The notes beneath the pieces were generated by a model, which was given only the letters and a program-made list of their open reading frames with translations, was not told where the DNA came from and did not search any database. DNA of 64,000 nt, taken from Fictibacillus enclensis (GTDB taxonomy: Bacteria > Bacillota > Bacilli > Bacillales > Fictibacillaceae). The position numbers and the translations under genes were made by a program. Shown in pieces: positions 38,773-47,493 of the stretch (its first letter is position 1; the number at the start of each line of letters is the position of its first letter). The DNA is taken from assembly GCF_001457035.1 (NCBI RefSeq), contig NZ_KQ758617.1:1922001-1986000 (forward strand), read 5' to 3'.

Positions 38773-39788
38773 TTGGCCATTTTTAGCATGATAAGCTCCA
38801 AAATCAGCTGCTTGTCCATTTTACCGGTTTTCATTTCATAATCGGCTTCTGCAATCCGGTCCAGAAGGGTAAACAGTTCTTGTTCGTCAAACATCCTTGC
38901 CTGTCTGGAAGCGAGTTTGACCGCATAGGGATGCAGCTTAAGCGCCCCGGCAATTTGCTTTTCTCCGTATCCTTTGGCAAACAGCTCTTTCACACCAAAG
39001 ATAATCCGGAATTGACGAGCCATTAAAGAAAGAATTTTAATGGGCTCCTCATTTTGTTTCATTAAATCATAAAATGTTCTGAGAGCCTCATCAATTTTCT
39101 TATGAACGATATCATCAATCAGGGAAAAGATATTGTCTTCAAGCGTGCGGGGAACCAGCTGATCAATGACTTCAATGGAAATGTTGTTCCCCTCACCTAC
39201 AAACAATGCAAGCTTATCCATTTCCTGCACGAGAGCCATCAGCTCATTACCGACTTTTGAACTCAAATATTGGGCAGCGTCTGCATCTATAAAAACGCCT
39301 TGCTGCATGGCACGGTCCTTGATCCATTCAATCGCAGAATCCCCGCTTAGCGGGGAGGCGGCAAGAACCTCGCCGTTTTTCTTCAATGTTTTGACAATCT
39401 TTTTCCGTTCATCCAGCTTTTCAGCTGGCACCACAAAAACAAGTATTGTAAAATCAGCAGGATCCTGTATGTACCGTTCGACGGTGGATAAATCATGCTC
39501 CACCTTGCTTTTGTATTTTGCTCCCGTAAGAAAAAGGGCATTTTTTATGACAACCACACGCCTGTCTCCCATGAACGGGAGTGTCTCTGCATCCTCCATT
39601 ACCGCCTGTACCGGCGTTTCCTGATAGTCGTATACTGAATAATTGAAATCCTTGTCTTCATCGTTCAATGCGTAACTCACAATAGATGAAATGGCTTTCT
39701 CTATAATATAAGATTCTGTACCGTACAAAATATAATAGGGAGCAAATTGATTCTGTTTTAATTTCTTTTGTAATGCTGTAATTGACAA
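38769..39788 (-). CDS. holA: DNA polymerase III delta subunit
   Basis: Clamp-loader subunit that opens the beta sliding clamp. The 339 residues have an AAA+-like N-terminal domain without a functional Walker A, as is usual for delta, and a helical C-terminal collar domain ending MDKQLILELIMLKMAK. TTG 39788 is preferred, 6 bases after GAGGTG; an in-frame GTG at 39797 overlaps that site. B. subtilis YqeN has 347 residues. Confidence 0.94.
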   Translation of the reverse strand: MSITALQKKLKQNQFAPYYILYGTESYIIEKAISSIVSYALNDEDKDFNYSVYDYQETPVQAVMEDAETLPFMGDRRVVVIKNALFLTGAKYKSKVEHDLSTVERYIQDPADFTILVFVVPAEKLDERKKIVKTLKKNGEVLAASPLSGDSAIEWIKDRAMQQGVFIDADAAQYLSSKVGNELMALVQEMDKLALFVGEGNNISIEVIDQLVPRTLEDNIFSLIDDIVHKKIDEALRTFYDLMKQNEEPIKILSLMARQFRIIFGVKELFAKGYGEKQIAGALKLHPYAVKLASRQARMFDEQELFTLLDRIAEADYEMKTGKMDKQLILELIMLKMAK

Positions 39789-39817
39789 ACCCTTCACCTC
39801 AAACTTTCTCTATTCTT

Positions 39818-39846
39818 ATCGTAAGACGGAACGCATTTTTTTTCAA
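39818..39846 (-). promoter_or_regulatory. sigma-A promoter of holA
   Basis: On the minus strand TTGAAA (39846-39841), 17 bases, TACGAT (39823-39818), about 30 bases before the start codon. Confidence 0.65.
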
Positions 39847-39877
39847 TAGTGGAACCTCATTGCATGTAATGCTGAAA

Positions 39878-39903
39878 GAAGAAGCAGCATATGCTGCTTC
39901 TTC
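39878..39903. repeat. 26-base perfect palindrome
   Basis: 13-base arm GAAGAAGCAGCAT followed directly by its reverse complement. With no loop it could be a dyad operator or a cruciform; with a few central bases unpaired it is a strong hairpin. No T run follows it on either strand. Confidence 0.7.
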
Positions 39904-40129
39904 ATTTATATTAAACACCGGTTACCAGGAACCCGGGACTCCCGGCAGCCAGCGAGTAAACCCTGAGATGCCCTTTAATGTTATGATATCCTATGCGGCT
40001 CAGCAATATTGGTGACAACAGTTAGCAAAACAGGCAAAGAATACAGGATTTGCTGTGCAATTCTGAATCCTTTATGGATTTTTTTTTAGGGATAGCTTAT
40101 ACTTATATCGATATGGGAGGGTTGCGGAA

Positions 40130-40264
40130 ATGAATCAGTTCGAAAAAGACGTTCAAAGCAAACGGAATGATTTAATCGATTCAGGCATGGGCTTTGTTTG
40201 GTCCTTTGGTTTTTTCACGTTAATCTTTGCACTGGGAGTTATCATCAAATTAATCGCATCTTAA
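40130..40264 (+). CDS. yqzM: YqzM small membrane protein
   Basis: A 44-residue protein (B. subtilis YqzM 44). It has a charged N-terminus (NQFEKDVQSKRND), then one membrane segment (about 21-42). GGGAGG lies 9 bases before ATG 40130. It is conserved between comEC and holA; its role is unknown. It reads opposite to both neighbours and has its own terminator. Confidence 0.9.
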   Translation: MNQFEKDVQSKRNDLIDSGMGFVWSFGFFTLIFALGVIIKLIAS

Positions 40265-40267
40265 TAC

Positions 40268-40306
40268 ATAAAAAGAAGCCCCCAGTGAGGCTTCTTTTTA
40301 TTTTTT
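40268..40306 (+). terminator. terminator between yqzM and comEC
   Basis: The arms AAAAAGAAGCC (40270-40280) and GGCTTCTTTTT (40289-40299), with T-rich flanks, are able to serve both convergent genes. It overlaps the comEC stop codon. Confidence 0.9.
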
Positions 40307-42607
40307 GGAGGCGGTTACACTATGCCGGATTTTCCAGCCTCCACCTATAACCGTAATTTCTACATCACCCTGTTCATCCGTTCGGATTGTTTTAACCCCC
40401 CGGTCAAGAAATCGTTTCATCACTTCAGGATGGGGATGCCCGTACCGGTTATTTTTTCCGGCTGAAATCAAGGCATAGGACGGTTTTACTTGATCAATAA
40501 ACGCAGCAGACGAGGAAGTCTTGCTGCCATGATGGCCAGCCTTAAGAAAGGTCGCCTCAGTCGCCTCCCCCTCTCTCAGAATCCGCTGCTCTCCCCCCTC
40601 CTCCAGATCTCCGGTAAATAAAAAGGAAGTGGCATTTATTTGTGCCCTGATAACAATGGAGCGTGCATTGCTTTCCGTTTCGTCTCCATAGGGAGACAGC
40701 ACCTCAAACACCCCGCCTCCCCCCGCCGACCAGCTTTTACCCCGCTGTGTAACGGTGATTGGCACGTGTCTTTTTGCCGCCTCATATAATACCCGTGTTT
40801 CCAGCGGTTCTTTGATCGTTCCTTTCGGAAACAGCACTTCTTTCACCTTTAGACCTGATAGAAGGGTTTGTGCCCCGCCGATATGATCCATGTCACCATG
40901 TGTGAGAATAAGTTTATCAATTTCCCTTATTCCCCTCGCTTTTAAAGCCGGAAGCACTACCTCCTTTGTGACATCATACTCCTTCTTTCGTTTCTTCCAC
41001 GCTTCCGTTGGAAAATGGATGGTGCCTCCTGTATCAATCAAATAGACTCCCTTACGAAATGGGAGCTCAATCAATGTACTGTCCCCTTGTCCCACATTTA
41101 AATAAGTCACTCTTGCCTTATTATCGATAAGATGAATATTCCAATGCAGGATCCCGGCAGAAAACAGACAGAGGAGCGGCGGGATCAACATCCGGGTCAG
41201 ACCACCTTTTTCCAAACAAATCAAAAAGTATAAAATCCCCGCGTAATAAACAGGGAACATAATGAACGGCGGTTTACCAAACGTCATGGCATAGGTACCA
41301 AGATCCAAGCCAAGAAGCGTGTGGTTTGTAAATTTCAGGACAAGCACTGCCGGATAAAAAAGAAGATTAGCTAAAGAAACCGAAACAAATGAAAAAAGAA
41401 CACCAAGGCTGGCACTGGGAAGAGCAATGATAGATAATAACGGGATGAAGAGGAGATTTAGCGGCAAAGACCAAAGGGAAACTTCATAAAACGAGGTAAT
41501 AATCAGCGGGTAGGACACCAACTGGCAAATCAAACTGGACATGAAGATTTGAACCCAGTAGGAAGTATAGCGGATGAAAATAAAACGGGAAGAAACCATC
41601 AGCGCAAACACATTCAAAAAAGAAAGCTGAAAACCAAGCTGAAAGGCATAATAGGGGTTGATGAGAAGCATAACCAGGCAAACGCAAGAGATGATGGCTA
41701 AAGGATGCACTTCCGTTCTATATAGCTGCAACAGCACGATACACATTCCCATCATGCCGGCACGCACAATGGATGCTTCACCACCTGTCAAAAATATATA
41801 CAAAGGCAGTATGGCAGCAATACATACAGCCGCCTGTTCTCGGGTCACACCCGCCCTTAGAAGCAGAACGAAGAGCATCCCGGAAAGAATGGCGACGTTC
41901 AATCCTGATACAGCAAGCAAATGGGATAGGCCGAGACGCTGATACGCCTCATTGATTTTATCGGGAATATGGTCCCTATATCCGAAGATCAGCGCATTCA
42001 ACAAACTTGAGATTTCCTCGGGGTAGGTACGCTCAATGAATTGAATTTCTTTCGATCGAAAAGAGATCAGATGGTCAAAAAACGAGCGATCCTGTGATTT
42101 GCACTGGGATGGCAGCAGAGCTTTACCGGTGACCAGCCAATGAATCCCTTGTTTTCTTAGATACTCGGAATAATTCATTCCGGCAAAATTCTCTTGCCCT
42201 GGCGGAAGTTCCAGCTTCCCCTGAAACTGGCAGACCATCCCCGCTTTTAGCTGACCCCGTAGGGATTTTTGATGTTCCTGTGAAGAAATTTTTTGCCGCA
42301 CAATGACCGTTTCTTCCTTCAGTTTGAGCCTAAAGCTCAGCAAATCCCCGTCAATGTCAGGGATGCTTTCGATCTTTCCGAGGAATACTCCTTCATCGCC
42401 CTTCAGATCCGTTATATTTCGTCCATCGGCCAATTGATAATAAAAATAAAAAAATACAAAGACAAGCAAACAAAGGGAAACCGTTTTTCCATCCACCCTC
42501 GGTAAAAAATAAAAAAGAGCGATTATGAGAATCGCCCAGATGCAATGTTCATTCGATGAATAGATTGCCGCTATCGCACATAGTGCATAAAGATAGCCTG
42601 CCTTCAT
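40298..42607 (-). CDS. comEC: DNA uptake channel protein ComEC
   Basis: Polytopic membrane protein that carries single-stranded DNA into the cell during transformation. The 769 residues (B. subtilis 776) include an N-terminal DUF4131/OB-like domain, a central competence domain with many membrane segments (about 225-480), and a C-terminal metallo-beta-lactamase-like domain. That domain shows LTHGDMDHIGG and GHHGSKTSS and is thought to degrade the non-transforming strand. It is intact, with no frameshift. It follows comEB by 2 bases. Confidence 0.97.
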   Translation of the reverse strand: MKAGYLYALCAIAAIYSSNEHCIWAILIIALFYFLPRVDGKTVSLCLLVFVFFYFYYQLADGRNITDLKGDEGVFLGKIESIPDIDGDLLSFRLKLKEETVIVRQKISSQEHQKSLRGQLKAGMVCQFQGKLELPPGQENFAGMNYSEYLRKQGIHWLVTGKALLPSQCKSQDRSFFDHLISFRSKEIQFIERTYPEEISSLLNALIFGYRDHIPDKINEAYQRLGLSHLLAVSGLNVAILSGMLFVLLLRAGVTREQAAVCIAAILPLYIFLTGGEASIVRAGMMGMCIVLLQLYRTEVHPLAIISCVCLVMLLINPYYAFQLGFQLSFLNVFALMVSSRFIFIRYTSYWVQIFMSSLICQLVSYPLIITSFYEVSLWSLPLNLLFIPLLSIIALPSASLGVLFSFVSVSLANLLFYPAVLVLKFTNHTLLGLDLGTYAMTFGKPPFIMFPVYYAGILYFLICLEKGGLTRMLIPPLLCLFSAGILHWNIHLIDNKARVTYLNVGQGDSTLIELPFRKGVYLIDTGGTIHFPTEAWKKRKKEYDVTKEVVLPALKARGIREIDKLILTHGDMDHIGGAQTLLSGLKVKEVLFPKGTIKEPLETRVLYEAAKRHVPITVTQRGKSWSAGGGGVFEVLSPYGDETESNARSIVIRAQINATSFLFTGDLEEGGEQRILREGEATEATFLKAGHHGSKTSSSAAFIDQVKPSYALISAGKNNRYGHPHPEVMKRFLDRGVKTIRTDEQGDVEITVIGGGWKIRHSVTASKK

Positions 42608-42609
42608 CT

Positions 42610-43191
42610 TTATTTCAGATGCAGTGGGGCAGGATAGAGCTGCTCAGCCTTCTGTCTGAGCCTTTCGACTTTATCCTGACTGTCTGCAGCCCCTTGTTCC
42701 ATGGCTCGTAAAAGTTCAAACGTCAGCTCCATTTGATCCTCATAATGTGGGTTCATCTTGTTCTCATTAAACGGAACCTGCTTCACAACAAGGCCAGCTT
42801 CCCTGAATTGTTCAATGGCATAGGGATGGTTTTTGTAATCCTGTGCGTAATACAAGGTTTTAATTCCACTTTGTATAATGGTTCGGCAACAGTGAAGACA
42901 AGGAAAGTGTGTTACATACATTTCTGCACCTTCTACGGGAACCCCGAACTTTGCACACTGCAGGATAGCATTCATCTCTGCATGAATGGTGCGTACACAA
43001 TGTCCGTCAATAACATAGCATCCTTCATCTATACAGTGGACACCCCCTGAGATAGAACCGTTGTATCCTCCCGCTATAATTCTTTTATCTCTCACAATCG
43101 TCGCTCCCACTGCCAGCCTTGTGCATGTGCTTCTGTAGGCAAGCAAATGGCTTTGCGCCATAAAATATTCATCCCAGGAAATACGCTCCAT
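42610..43191 (-). CDS. comEB: ComEB, dCMP deaminase family
   Basis: A 193-residue deaminase-fold protein (B. subtilis 189). Zinc site: HAEMNAI with catalytic Glu, and the PCLHCC cysteines; further His and Cys residues (IDEGCYVIDGHC) suggest a second structural zinc. dCMP deaminase activity is expected from the family; it is not needed for transformation in B. subtilis. ATG 43191 follows GGGGGAGAG; a longer in-frame start is rejected. Confidence 0.94.
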   Translation of the reverse strand: MERISWDEYFMAQSHLLAYRSTCTRLAVGATIVRDKRIIAGGYNGSISGGVHCIDEGCYVIDGHCVRTIHAEMNAILQCAKFGVPVEGAEMYVTHFPCLHCCRTIIQSGIKTLYYAQDYKNHPYAIEQFREAGLVVKQVPFNENKMNPHYEDQMELTFELLRAMEQGAADSQDKVERLRQKAEQLYPAPLHLK

Positions 43192-43261
43192 TTTTTCTCT
43201 CCCCCAATCGAATCTTGTCTTTAGTGTAGGCATTCTCCAAGTGGATAGTCAATGAAAAATC

Positions 43262-43927
43262 CTAATCGACAGTAACTTGGGCTCTCATATTTTCAAGCGA
43301 TTTCTCTCCAATGCCAGGCACGTTCAACAGATCGTCAACCGTTTTAAAGCCACCATTCTCTTCCCTGAATGTGATGATGGCTTTCGCTTTTGAGGGCCCG
43401 ATGCCGGTTATGGTCTGCAGTTCCTGATCATTGGCTGTGTTAATATTCACTGCAGCCTGTCCGCTGTCAGTCTCCTGTCCTGCTCCATTTCCCAAGGTAT
43501 CACCCCTAGCTGGCACTGTTGCTTCTTCACCTTTTTCAAGAATATAGAGCAGCATCTCATCTTTTACCTTACCTGAAAGGTTTACACTGCGCTGTTCAGC
43601 GCTTTTGGTGAATCCTCCGGCTTTTTCCACTGCATCAATCACCCGGTCTCCTTCCTTCATTTCGTATACACCCGGGCGGACCACAGCTCCTTTTATATCG
43701 AGCATAATTTTTGCCGGTTGCAAATTCGCCGGCTTTTGGCTCTCTTTCACAGGACTCTGGGCAGCATTCAATTCTTTCGCTGTTAATTCCTGTGGCAGCT
43801 CCTCTATGGCTGTTTCCTCCGTAGGTACCTTTTGTTCATACACGTACACTGCCCCTATCCCCACTACAAGAACAGCAGGCAGTATATAACGTAGCTTACG
43901 AAACCAAACTTCATATTTTTTTAGCAT
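43262..43927 (-). CDS. comEA: competence DNA receptor ComEA
   Basis: Membrane-anchored DNA-binding protein that draws double-stranded DNA to the uptake machinery. The 221 residues have one N-terminal membrane segment (about 13-29), a Glu/Ala/Lys-rich linker, an SLBB domain (IMLDIKGAVVRPGVYEM, about 73-130) and C-terminal tandem helix-hairpin-helix motifs (ITGIGPSKAKAI and VPGIGEKSLENM). AAAGGAGA precedes ATG 43927. I saw no clear ComK box upstream. Confidence 0.97.
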   Translation of the reverse strand: MLKKYEVWFRKLRYILPAVLVVGIGAVYVYEQKVPTEETAIEELPQELTAKELNAAQSPVKESQKPANLQPAKIMLDIKGAVVRPGVYEMKEGDRVIDAVEKAGGFTKSAEQRSVNLSGKVKDEMLLYILEKGEEATVPARGDTLGNGAGQETDSGQAAVNINTANDQELQTITGIGPSKAKAIITFREENGGFKTVDDLLNVPGIGEKSLENMRAQVTVD

Positions 43928-44014
43928 ACCGTGTCTCCTTTCATTTTTTCATAAAACAGGCCGCGTATGCATATGTATCAAGGTAGGATGGATCAAGGAG
44001 AGGAGGAGTAAACA

Positions 44015-44851
44015 GTGAAGCTAGGGTTTATTGGAACGGGAAATATGGGAAGCATCCTGGTGTCTTCCTTTATTGAATCGGCTGCTATACAACCGTCACG
44101 CATTATGGTGACCAACCGGACACTGTCCAAGGCCGAAGCGCTGCAGGCTGCCCATCCCAAACTACGGGTGGCAGCTGCCGCAGAAGATGTGATTCGTTTT
44201 GCAGATATTCTGTTCATTTGTGTAAAACCGCACCAATTTTTTGACCTTCTTTGTGAAAATAAAAAACACATTTCAAAACATAAACTTGTCGTCTCGATTA
44301 CAAGTCCCATCTCTTGTGAACAGATAGAAAATTTACTTGACTGTAACGTAGCCCGGGCGATCCCAAGCATTACAAACCGGGCACTTTCCGGCACTTCCCT
44401 TATTACGTTTGGCTCGAGATGCCACACTGAATATCAGGAAAAATTGTTATCGCTCATGTCTTTCATATCAAAGCCTGTGATTATCGGCGAAAATGTCACC
44501 CGCATTTCATCCGACATCGCCAGCTGCGGTCCAGCCTTCATCGGTTACCTTGTGCAATGCTTTGTGGACAGTGCTGTAAAAAAGACGGACCTTACCAAAA
44601 ATGAGGCTACTCTTCTTGCCAGTGAAATGATTATCGGCATGGGCAAACTGTTGGAAAAAGAGGTTTTTTCTCTTCCATCGCTGATTGAAAAAGTGTGTGT
44701 AAAAGGTGGCATAACAGGAGAAGGAATCAAGATATTGAATGAGGATGCAGGAGAAGTATTTGATCGTGTGATCGAACGGACGCATGAAAAATACCATGAG
44801 GAATGTGAAAAGATCAGTGAGCAATTCGAGGTAAAAGAAGAACTAAAATAA
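44015..44851 (+). CDS. comER: ComER, pyrroline-5-carboxylate reductase-like
   Basis: A 278-residue Rossmann-fold protein with the dinucleotide motif GFIGTGNMG at residues 4-12 and the P5C reductase signature region. It is divergent from comEA, as in B. subtilis. Despite its name it is not required for competence there and has been linked to sporulation and biofilm control; proline synthesis is another possibility. The start is GTG 44015, after GGAGAGGAGG. Confidence 0.94.
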   Translation: MKLGFIGTGNMGSILVSSFIESAAIQPSRIMVTNRTLSKAEALQAAHPKLRVAAAAEDVIRFADILFICVKPHQFFDLLCENKKHISKHKLVVSITSPISCEQIENLLDCNVARAIPSITNRALSGTSLITFGSRCHTEYQEKLLSLMSFISKPVIIGENVTRISSDIASCGPAFIGYLVQCFVDSAVKKTDLTKNEATLLASEMIIGMGKLLEKEVFSLPSLIEKVCVKGGITGEGIKILNEDAGEVFDRVIERTHEKYHEECEKISEQFEVKEELK

Positions 44852-44887
44852 GATTTCTCTCATTATCCCCGAAATCCTTCCTTAAAA

Positions 44888-44926
44888 GAAAAAAATAAGC
44901 CATCGGTTATGATGGCTTATTTTGAT
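44888..44926 (+). terminator. bidirectional terminator between comER and yqeM
   Basis: The arms AATAAGCCATC and GATGGCTTATT are flanked by A and T runs, and overlap the yqeM stop codon. Confidence 0.9.
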
Positions 44927-45663
44927 TTTATACAAATAAAAAAGATTCTCTCGGCTTCGGATTCAAGTTTATTCTCTGAAAAGTCCCCAGTAATTTTCAA
45001 TACCGTGAAGCCCGCTTCTTCAAGAAGTTGCTCATAAGCCTTCACTGACAATGTTCTTTGCATATGTACTTCATCAAATCGGGAATATCGCGAGTCCTCT
45101 TCCCGTACAAAAAAGCTTAGTTCATGTTCTACACTGTCTGGATATTCGCCTTCATAGCACTGCCAGATGTAGGAAACCTCTTCCGCATTTTCAGCGAATG
45201 TATTCCCTGAGAAAATGTTATGAATTTTATAAAGGCTGTGTACATCAAACAAAAATAGCCCGTTTTCCTTCAGATGCCGATATATTGACTGAAAGGCTGC
45301 AGCTACCTTCTCTTCTGTCAAAAGATAGTTCAGTGAATCACAAAAAATGACAGCAGCATCGAACTCCGCCAAGCCGTCGATCTCGGTCATATCCTGTTGC
45401 AGAAATTGAACAGAAGCATGCTGGGTCAACGACTTTTCGTGAGCCACAGCAAGCATATCGCCGGACAGGTCGATTCCGGTTACATCATAACCCTTTAACG
45501 AAAGCGGTATGGAAATCGAGCCTGTCCCGCAGCCAACATCAAGAACACTCGATATGTCAGCTCCAACAGAGACAATCGCCTGTTCAAAAAAAGAGATCCA
45601 CTGCTCATAAGGAGCGTCTTCCATTAATTGATCATAATAATACGCAAAATGTTGATAGCTCAT
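44917..45663 (-). CDS. yqeM: SAM-dependent methyltransferase YqeM
   Basis: A 248-residue class I methyltransferase (B. subtilis 247). Motif I is VLDVGCGTGSISIPLSLKG (about 40-58), followed by VTGIDLSGDML and a C-terminal half with FDVHS. The substrate is unknown. It is the last gene of the yqeG-yqeM run and starts 15 bases after the rsfS stop codon. Confidence 0.93.
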   Translation of the reverse strand: MSYQHFAYYYDQLMEDAPYEQWISFFEQAIVSVGADISSVLDVGCGTGSISIPLSLKGYDVTGIDLSGDMLAVAHEKSLTQHASVQFLQQDMTEIDGLAEFDAAVIFCDSLNYLLTEEKVAAAFQSIYRHLKENGLFLFDVHSLYKIHNIFSGNTFAENAEEVSYIWQCYEGEYPDSVEHELSFFVREEDSRYSRFDEVHMQRTLSVKAYEQLLEEAGFTVLKITGDFSENKLESEAERIFFICIKSK

Positions 45664-45678
45664 GCCTGCTCCTTTTAT

Positions 45679-46032
45679 TTATGAAAGGATTTGATTCAGG
45701 TCAACAGATGGGGCATCTCCCCATAATTTTTCCAGGTTGTAATAGGATCGTTCATCACGGTGAAAAACGTGGACGACCATATCCCCCATATCAACAAGAA
45801 CCCATCTTGCCTGATCAAAACCTTCCATCCTTCGAATATTGATTTCCTTCTCTGCGGCTACATCCTTAAGCTCCCGGGCAATGGCCTGAACCTGTTTCTC
45901 AGAATTCCCATGGCATATTAGAAAATAATCTGCGACAAGAGAAATCCCCTTCATATCGAGCATTATAATGTCTTCAGCCCGCTTGTCATCCACCGCTTTC
46001 ACTACGAGTTCAATCAGTTCCTGTTCATTCAA
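45679..46032 (-). CDS. rsfS: ribosome silencing factor RsfS
   Basis: A 117-residue protein (B. subtilis YqeL 118) that binds L14 and blocks 50S-30S joining when nutrients are scarce. Conserved segments MLDMKGISLVADYFLICHG and DMGDMVVHVFH are present. The start is TTG 46032, 9 bases after GGAGGAA. It is 2 bases from yqeK, so the two are likely coupled. Confidence 0.95.
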   Translation of the reverse strand: MNEQELIELVVKAVDDKRAEDIIMLDMKGISLVADYFLICHGNSEKQVQAIARELKDVAAEKEINIRRMEGFDQARWVLVDMGDMVVHVFHRDERSYYNLEKLWGDAPSVDLNQILS

Positions 46033-46034
46033 AA

Positions 46035-46622
46035 TTACATTCCTCCGTTTCCTTTATTTTTTTTCAGCTGCGCCAAAAGACTGTTATACGTATTGATCGT
46101 TTCCGGATAGACCAGCTGATTCTGCTTCATCAGAAAAGTTACTGTATTTTTCAGCGCTTGAAGGCACGCTGTGTCCAGATCTTCGTTTGCCAGCTGCCGA
46201 ACCTCTTCCACCCCGGGAAACTTTCTTCCAGGTTCGATATAATCGGCCAGAAAAATAATTTTTTCAAGCTTCCCCATCCCTACACGGCCGGTCGTATGAT
46301 AGGCGATTGCAGCCAAAATGTCACGATCATTAATTCCTGCTTCCTTTTCTACCAGGTAGGCGCCGACTGGCGCATGAAGGAGCTCTCCTCCATAATGAAG
46401 CAGACTTTCCGGCATGGCTTGCTTTCTTACAATTTCCTTCATCTCTTCCTTTGACCGGAACTTGGCATAATCATGAAAGATAGCGGCCAGTTCTGTCTTA
46501 ACTTGATCCTCTTCATATCGGTCTGCAAGTTCAAGAGCGGTTTGCACAACGCCAAGCGTATGCTGATAGCGGTGCTCTGTTAATTGTTCTTTAACTATTT
46601 CAAGGGCTTTTTCGCGATCCAT
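46035..46622 (-). CDS. yqeK: YqeK HD-domain Ap4A hydrolase
   Basis: A 195-residue HD-superfamily protein; family members split Ap4A symmetrically into two ADP. Metal-binding residues are in HRYQHTLGV, IFHDYAK and AYHTTGR. It overlaps nadD by 23 bases; yqeK follows nadD in B. subtilis too. Confidence 0.94.
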   Translation of the reverse strand: MDREKALEIVKEQLTEHRYQHTLGVVQTALELADRYEEDQVKTELAAIFHDYAKFRSKEEMKEIVRKQAMPESLLHYGGELLHAPVGAYLVEKEAGINDRDILAAIAYHTTGRVGMGKLEKIIFLADYIEPGRKFPGVEEVRQLANEDLDTACLQALKNTVTFLMKQNQLVYPETINTYNSLLAQLKKNKGNGGM

Positions 46623-47190
46623 AAAGTCCCTTCACCTCGATTTGTTTTCTGACACGTTCCGGAATGAGATACGTGGTGTTTTCCCCTTGAGACACTCTTT
46701 CCCGGATAAGGGTAGAGGAAACATCAAATAACGGCACTTCAAGCATGGCGGCCTGATATGGATTATGTTCGGCGTTAAGCGGATGACCGCTACGATTGAT
46801 GGCGATAAAGGTTACCATACGGCTCAATTCATCAATCTCATGCCAGGTGTCGAGTGAATCGAGCATATCTCCACCAATGATAAAAAAGTACTCATAATCC
46901 GGATTCTTTTTTTGAAGTTCTTTGATCGTATCTATAGTATATGAAGGCCCTTCCCTTTCAAACTCGATCAAAGAGAGGGAAAATTTAGCATTATCCTGGA
47001 TTGCCGCTTTAACCAGCTCAATCCTGTCATGATCTGAGACACCAGATGCCAATTGTTTATGCGGAGGATGATTGGCTGGCATCCAAATCACCTCATCAAG
47101 TGAAAAAGCACTCAGCGCTTCCTGAGCAATGAGTAAATGCCCATTGTGAGGAGGATGAAAAGACCCTCCAAATATCCCTATTTTCGCCAT
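46600..47190 (-). CDS. nadD: nicotinate-nucleotide adenylyltransferase
   Basis: Forms deamido-NAD from nicotinate mononucleotide and ATP in NAD synthesis. The 196 residues show the nucleotidyltransferase motif GGSFHPPHNGH near residues 7-17 and the C-terminal VSSTLIRER. The residue after the Phe is His where B. subtilis has Asp (FDPPH); the catalytic His pair is kept, so the enzyme should be active. AAAGGAATG precedes ATG 47190. Confidence 0.95.
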   Translation of the reverse strand: MAKIGIFGGSFHPPHNGHLLIAQEALSAFSLDEVIWMPANHPPHKQLASGVSDHDRIELVKAAIQDNAKFSLSLIEFEREGPSYTIDTIKELQKKNPDYEYFFIIGGDMLDSLDTWHEIDELSRMVTFIAINRSGHPLNAEHNPYQAAMLEVPLFDVSSTLIRERVSQGENTTYLIPERVRKQIEVKGLYGSRKSP

Positions 47191-47202
47191 TGTATCATTC
47201 CT

Positions 47203-47493
47203 TTAAGGAAGTACGATCTCTTTGTTTTCTTTGGACTCTTTATAAAGAATAATGACATTCCCGATCACTTGAACGAGCTCAGCCTTCGTGCCTTTGGCAA
47301 CGGCTTCCGCCACTTCCTCGCGCGGTTCTTCACAGTTTTGAAGAATGCTGATTTTAATCAGCTCTCTGGCTTCCAGCGCTTCCTGGATTTGTTTGATCAT
47401 ATTGCTGTTGACTCCGCCCTTTCCTACCTGAAAAATAGGCTGAATCGGATTTGCTTTGGAACGCAAAAAGCGTTTTTGTTTACCTGTTAACAT
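47203..47493 (-). CDS. yhbY: YhbY family ribosome-associated RNA-binding protein
   Basis: A 96-residue CRS1-YhbY (CRM) domain protein (B. subtilis YqeI 96) linked to 50S subunit assembly. It starts MLTGKQKRFLRSKANPIQPI and shows the family loop QVGKGGVN (a GxxG-type RNA-binding motif). ATG 47493 follows GGGAGGAAG. It overlaps aroE by 14 bases. Confidence 0.95.
   Translation of the reverse strand: MLTGKQKRFLRSKANPIQPIFQVGKGGVNSNMIKQIQEALEARELIKISILQNCEEPREEVAEAVAKGTKAELVQVIGNVIILYKESKENKEIVLP

Larger units (their letters stand above)
39798..40129. other. intergenic region between holA and yqzM
   Basis: 332 bases between divergent genes. It holds the holA promoter, a 26-base perfect palindrome (39878-39903), a small CCGGG/CCCGG inverted repeat near 39932-39944, and a weak AATCC/GGATT hairpin with a T run near 40066-40088 just upstream of yqzM. 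An open frame across 39782-40015 has no ribosome binding site and looks random. Confidence 0.6.

Noticed and set aside
39782-40015. 77-residue plus-strand frame
   Set aside because: No ribosome binding site, overlaps the holA start and promoter, contains the palindrome, and does not resemble any protein.
43928-44014. ComK box in the comEA-comER gap
   Set aside because: No AAAA-N5-TTTT pair with correct spacing was found in the 87 bases.
46600-47190. NadD motif with His in place of Asp (FHPPHNGH) as an inactive enzyme
   Set aside because: The catalytic His pair and ISSTxIR-type motif are intact and this position varies in the family.
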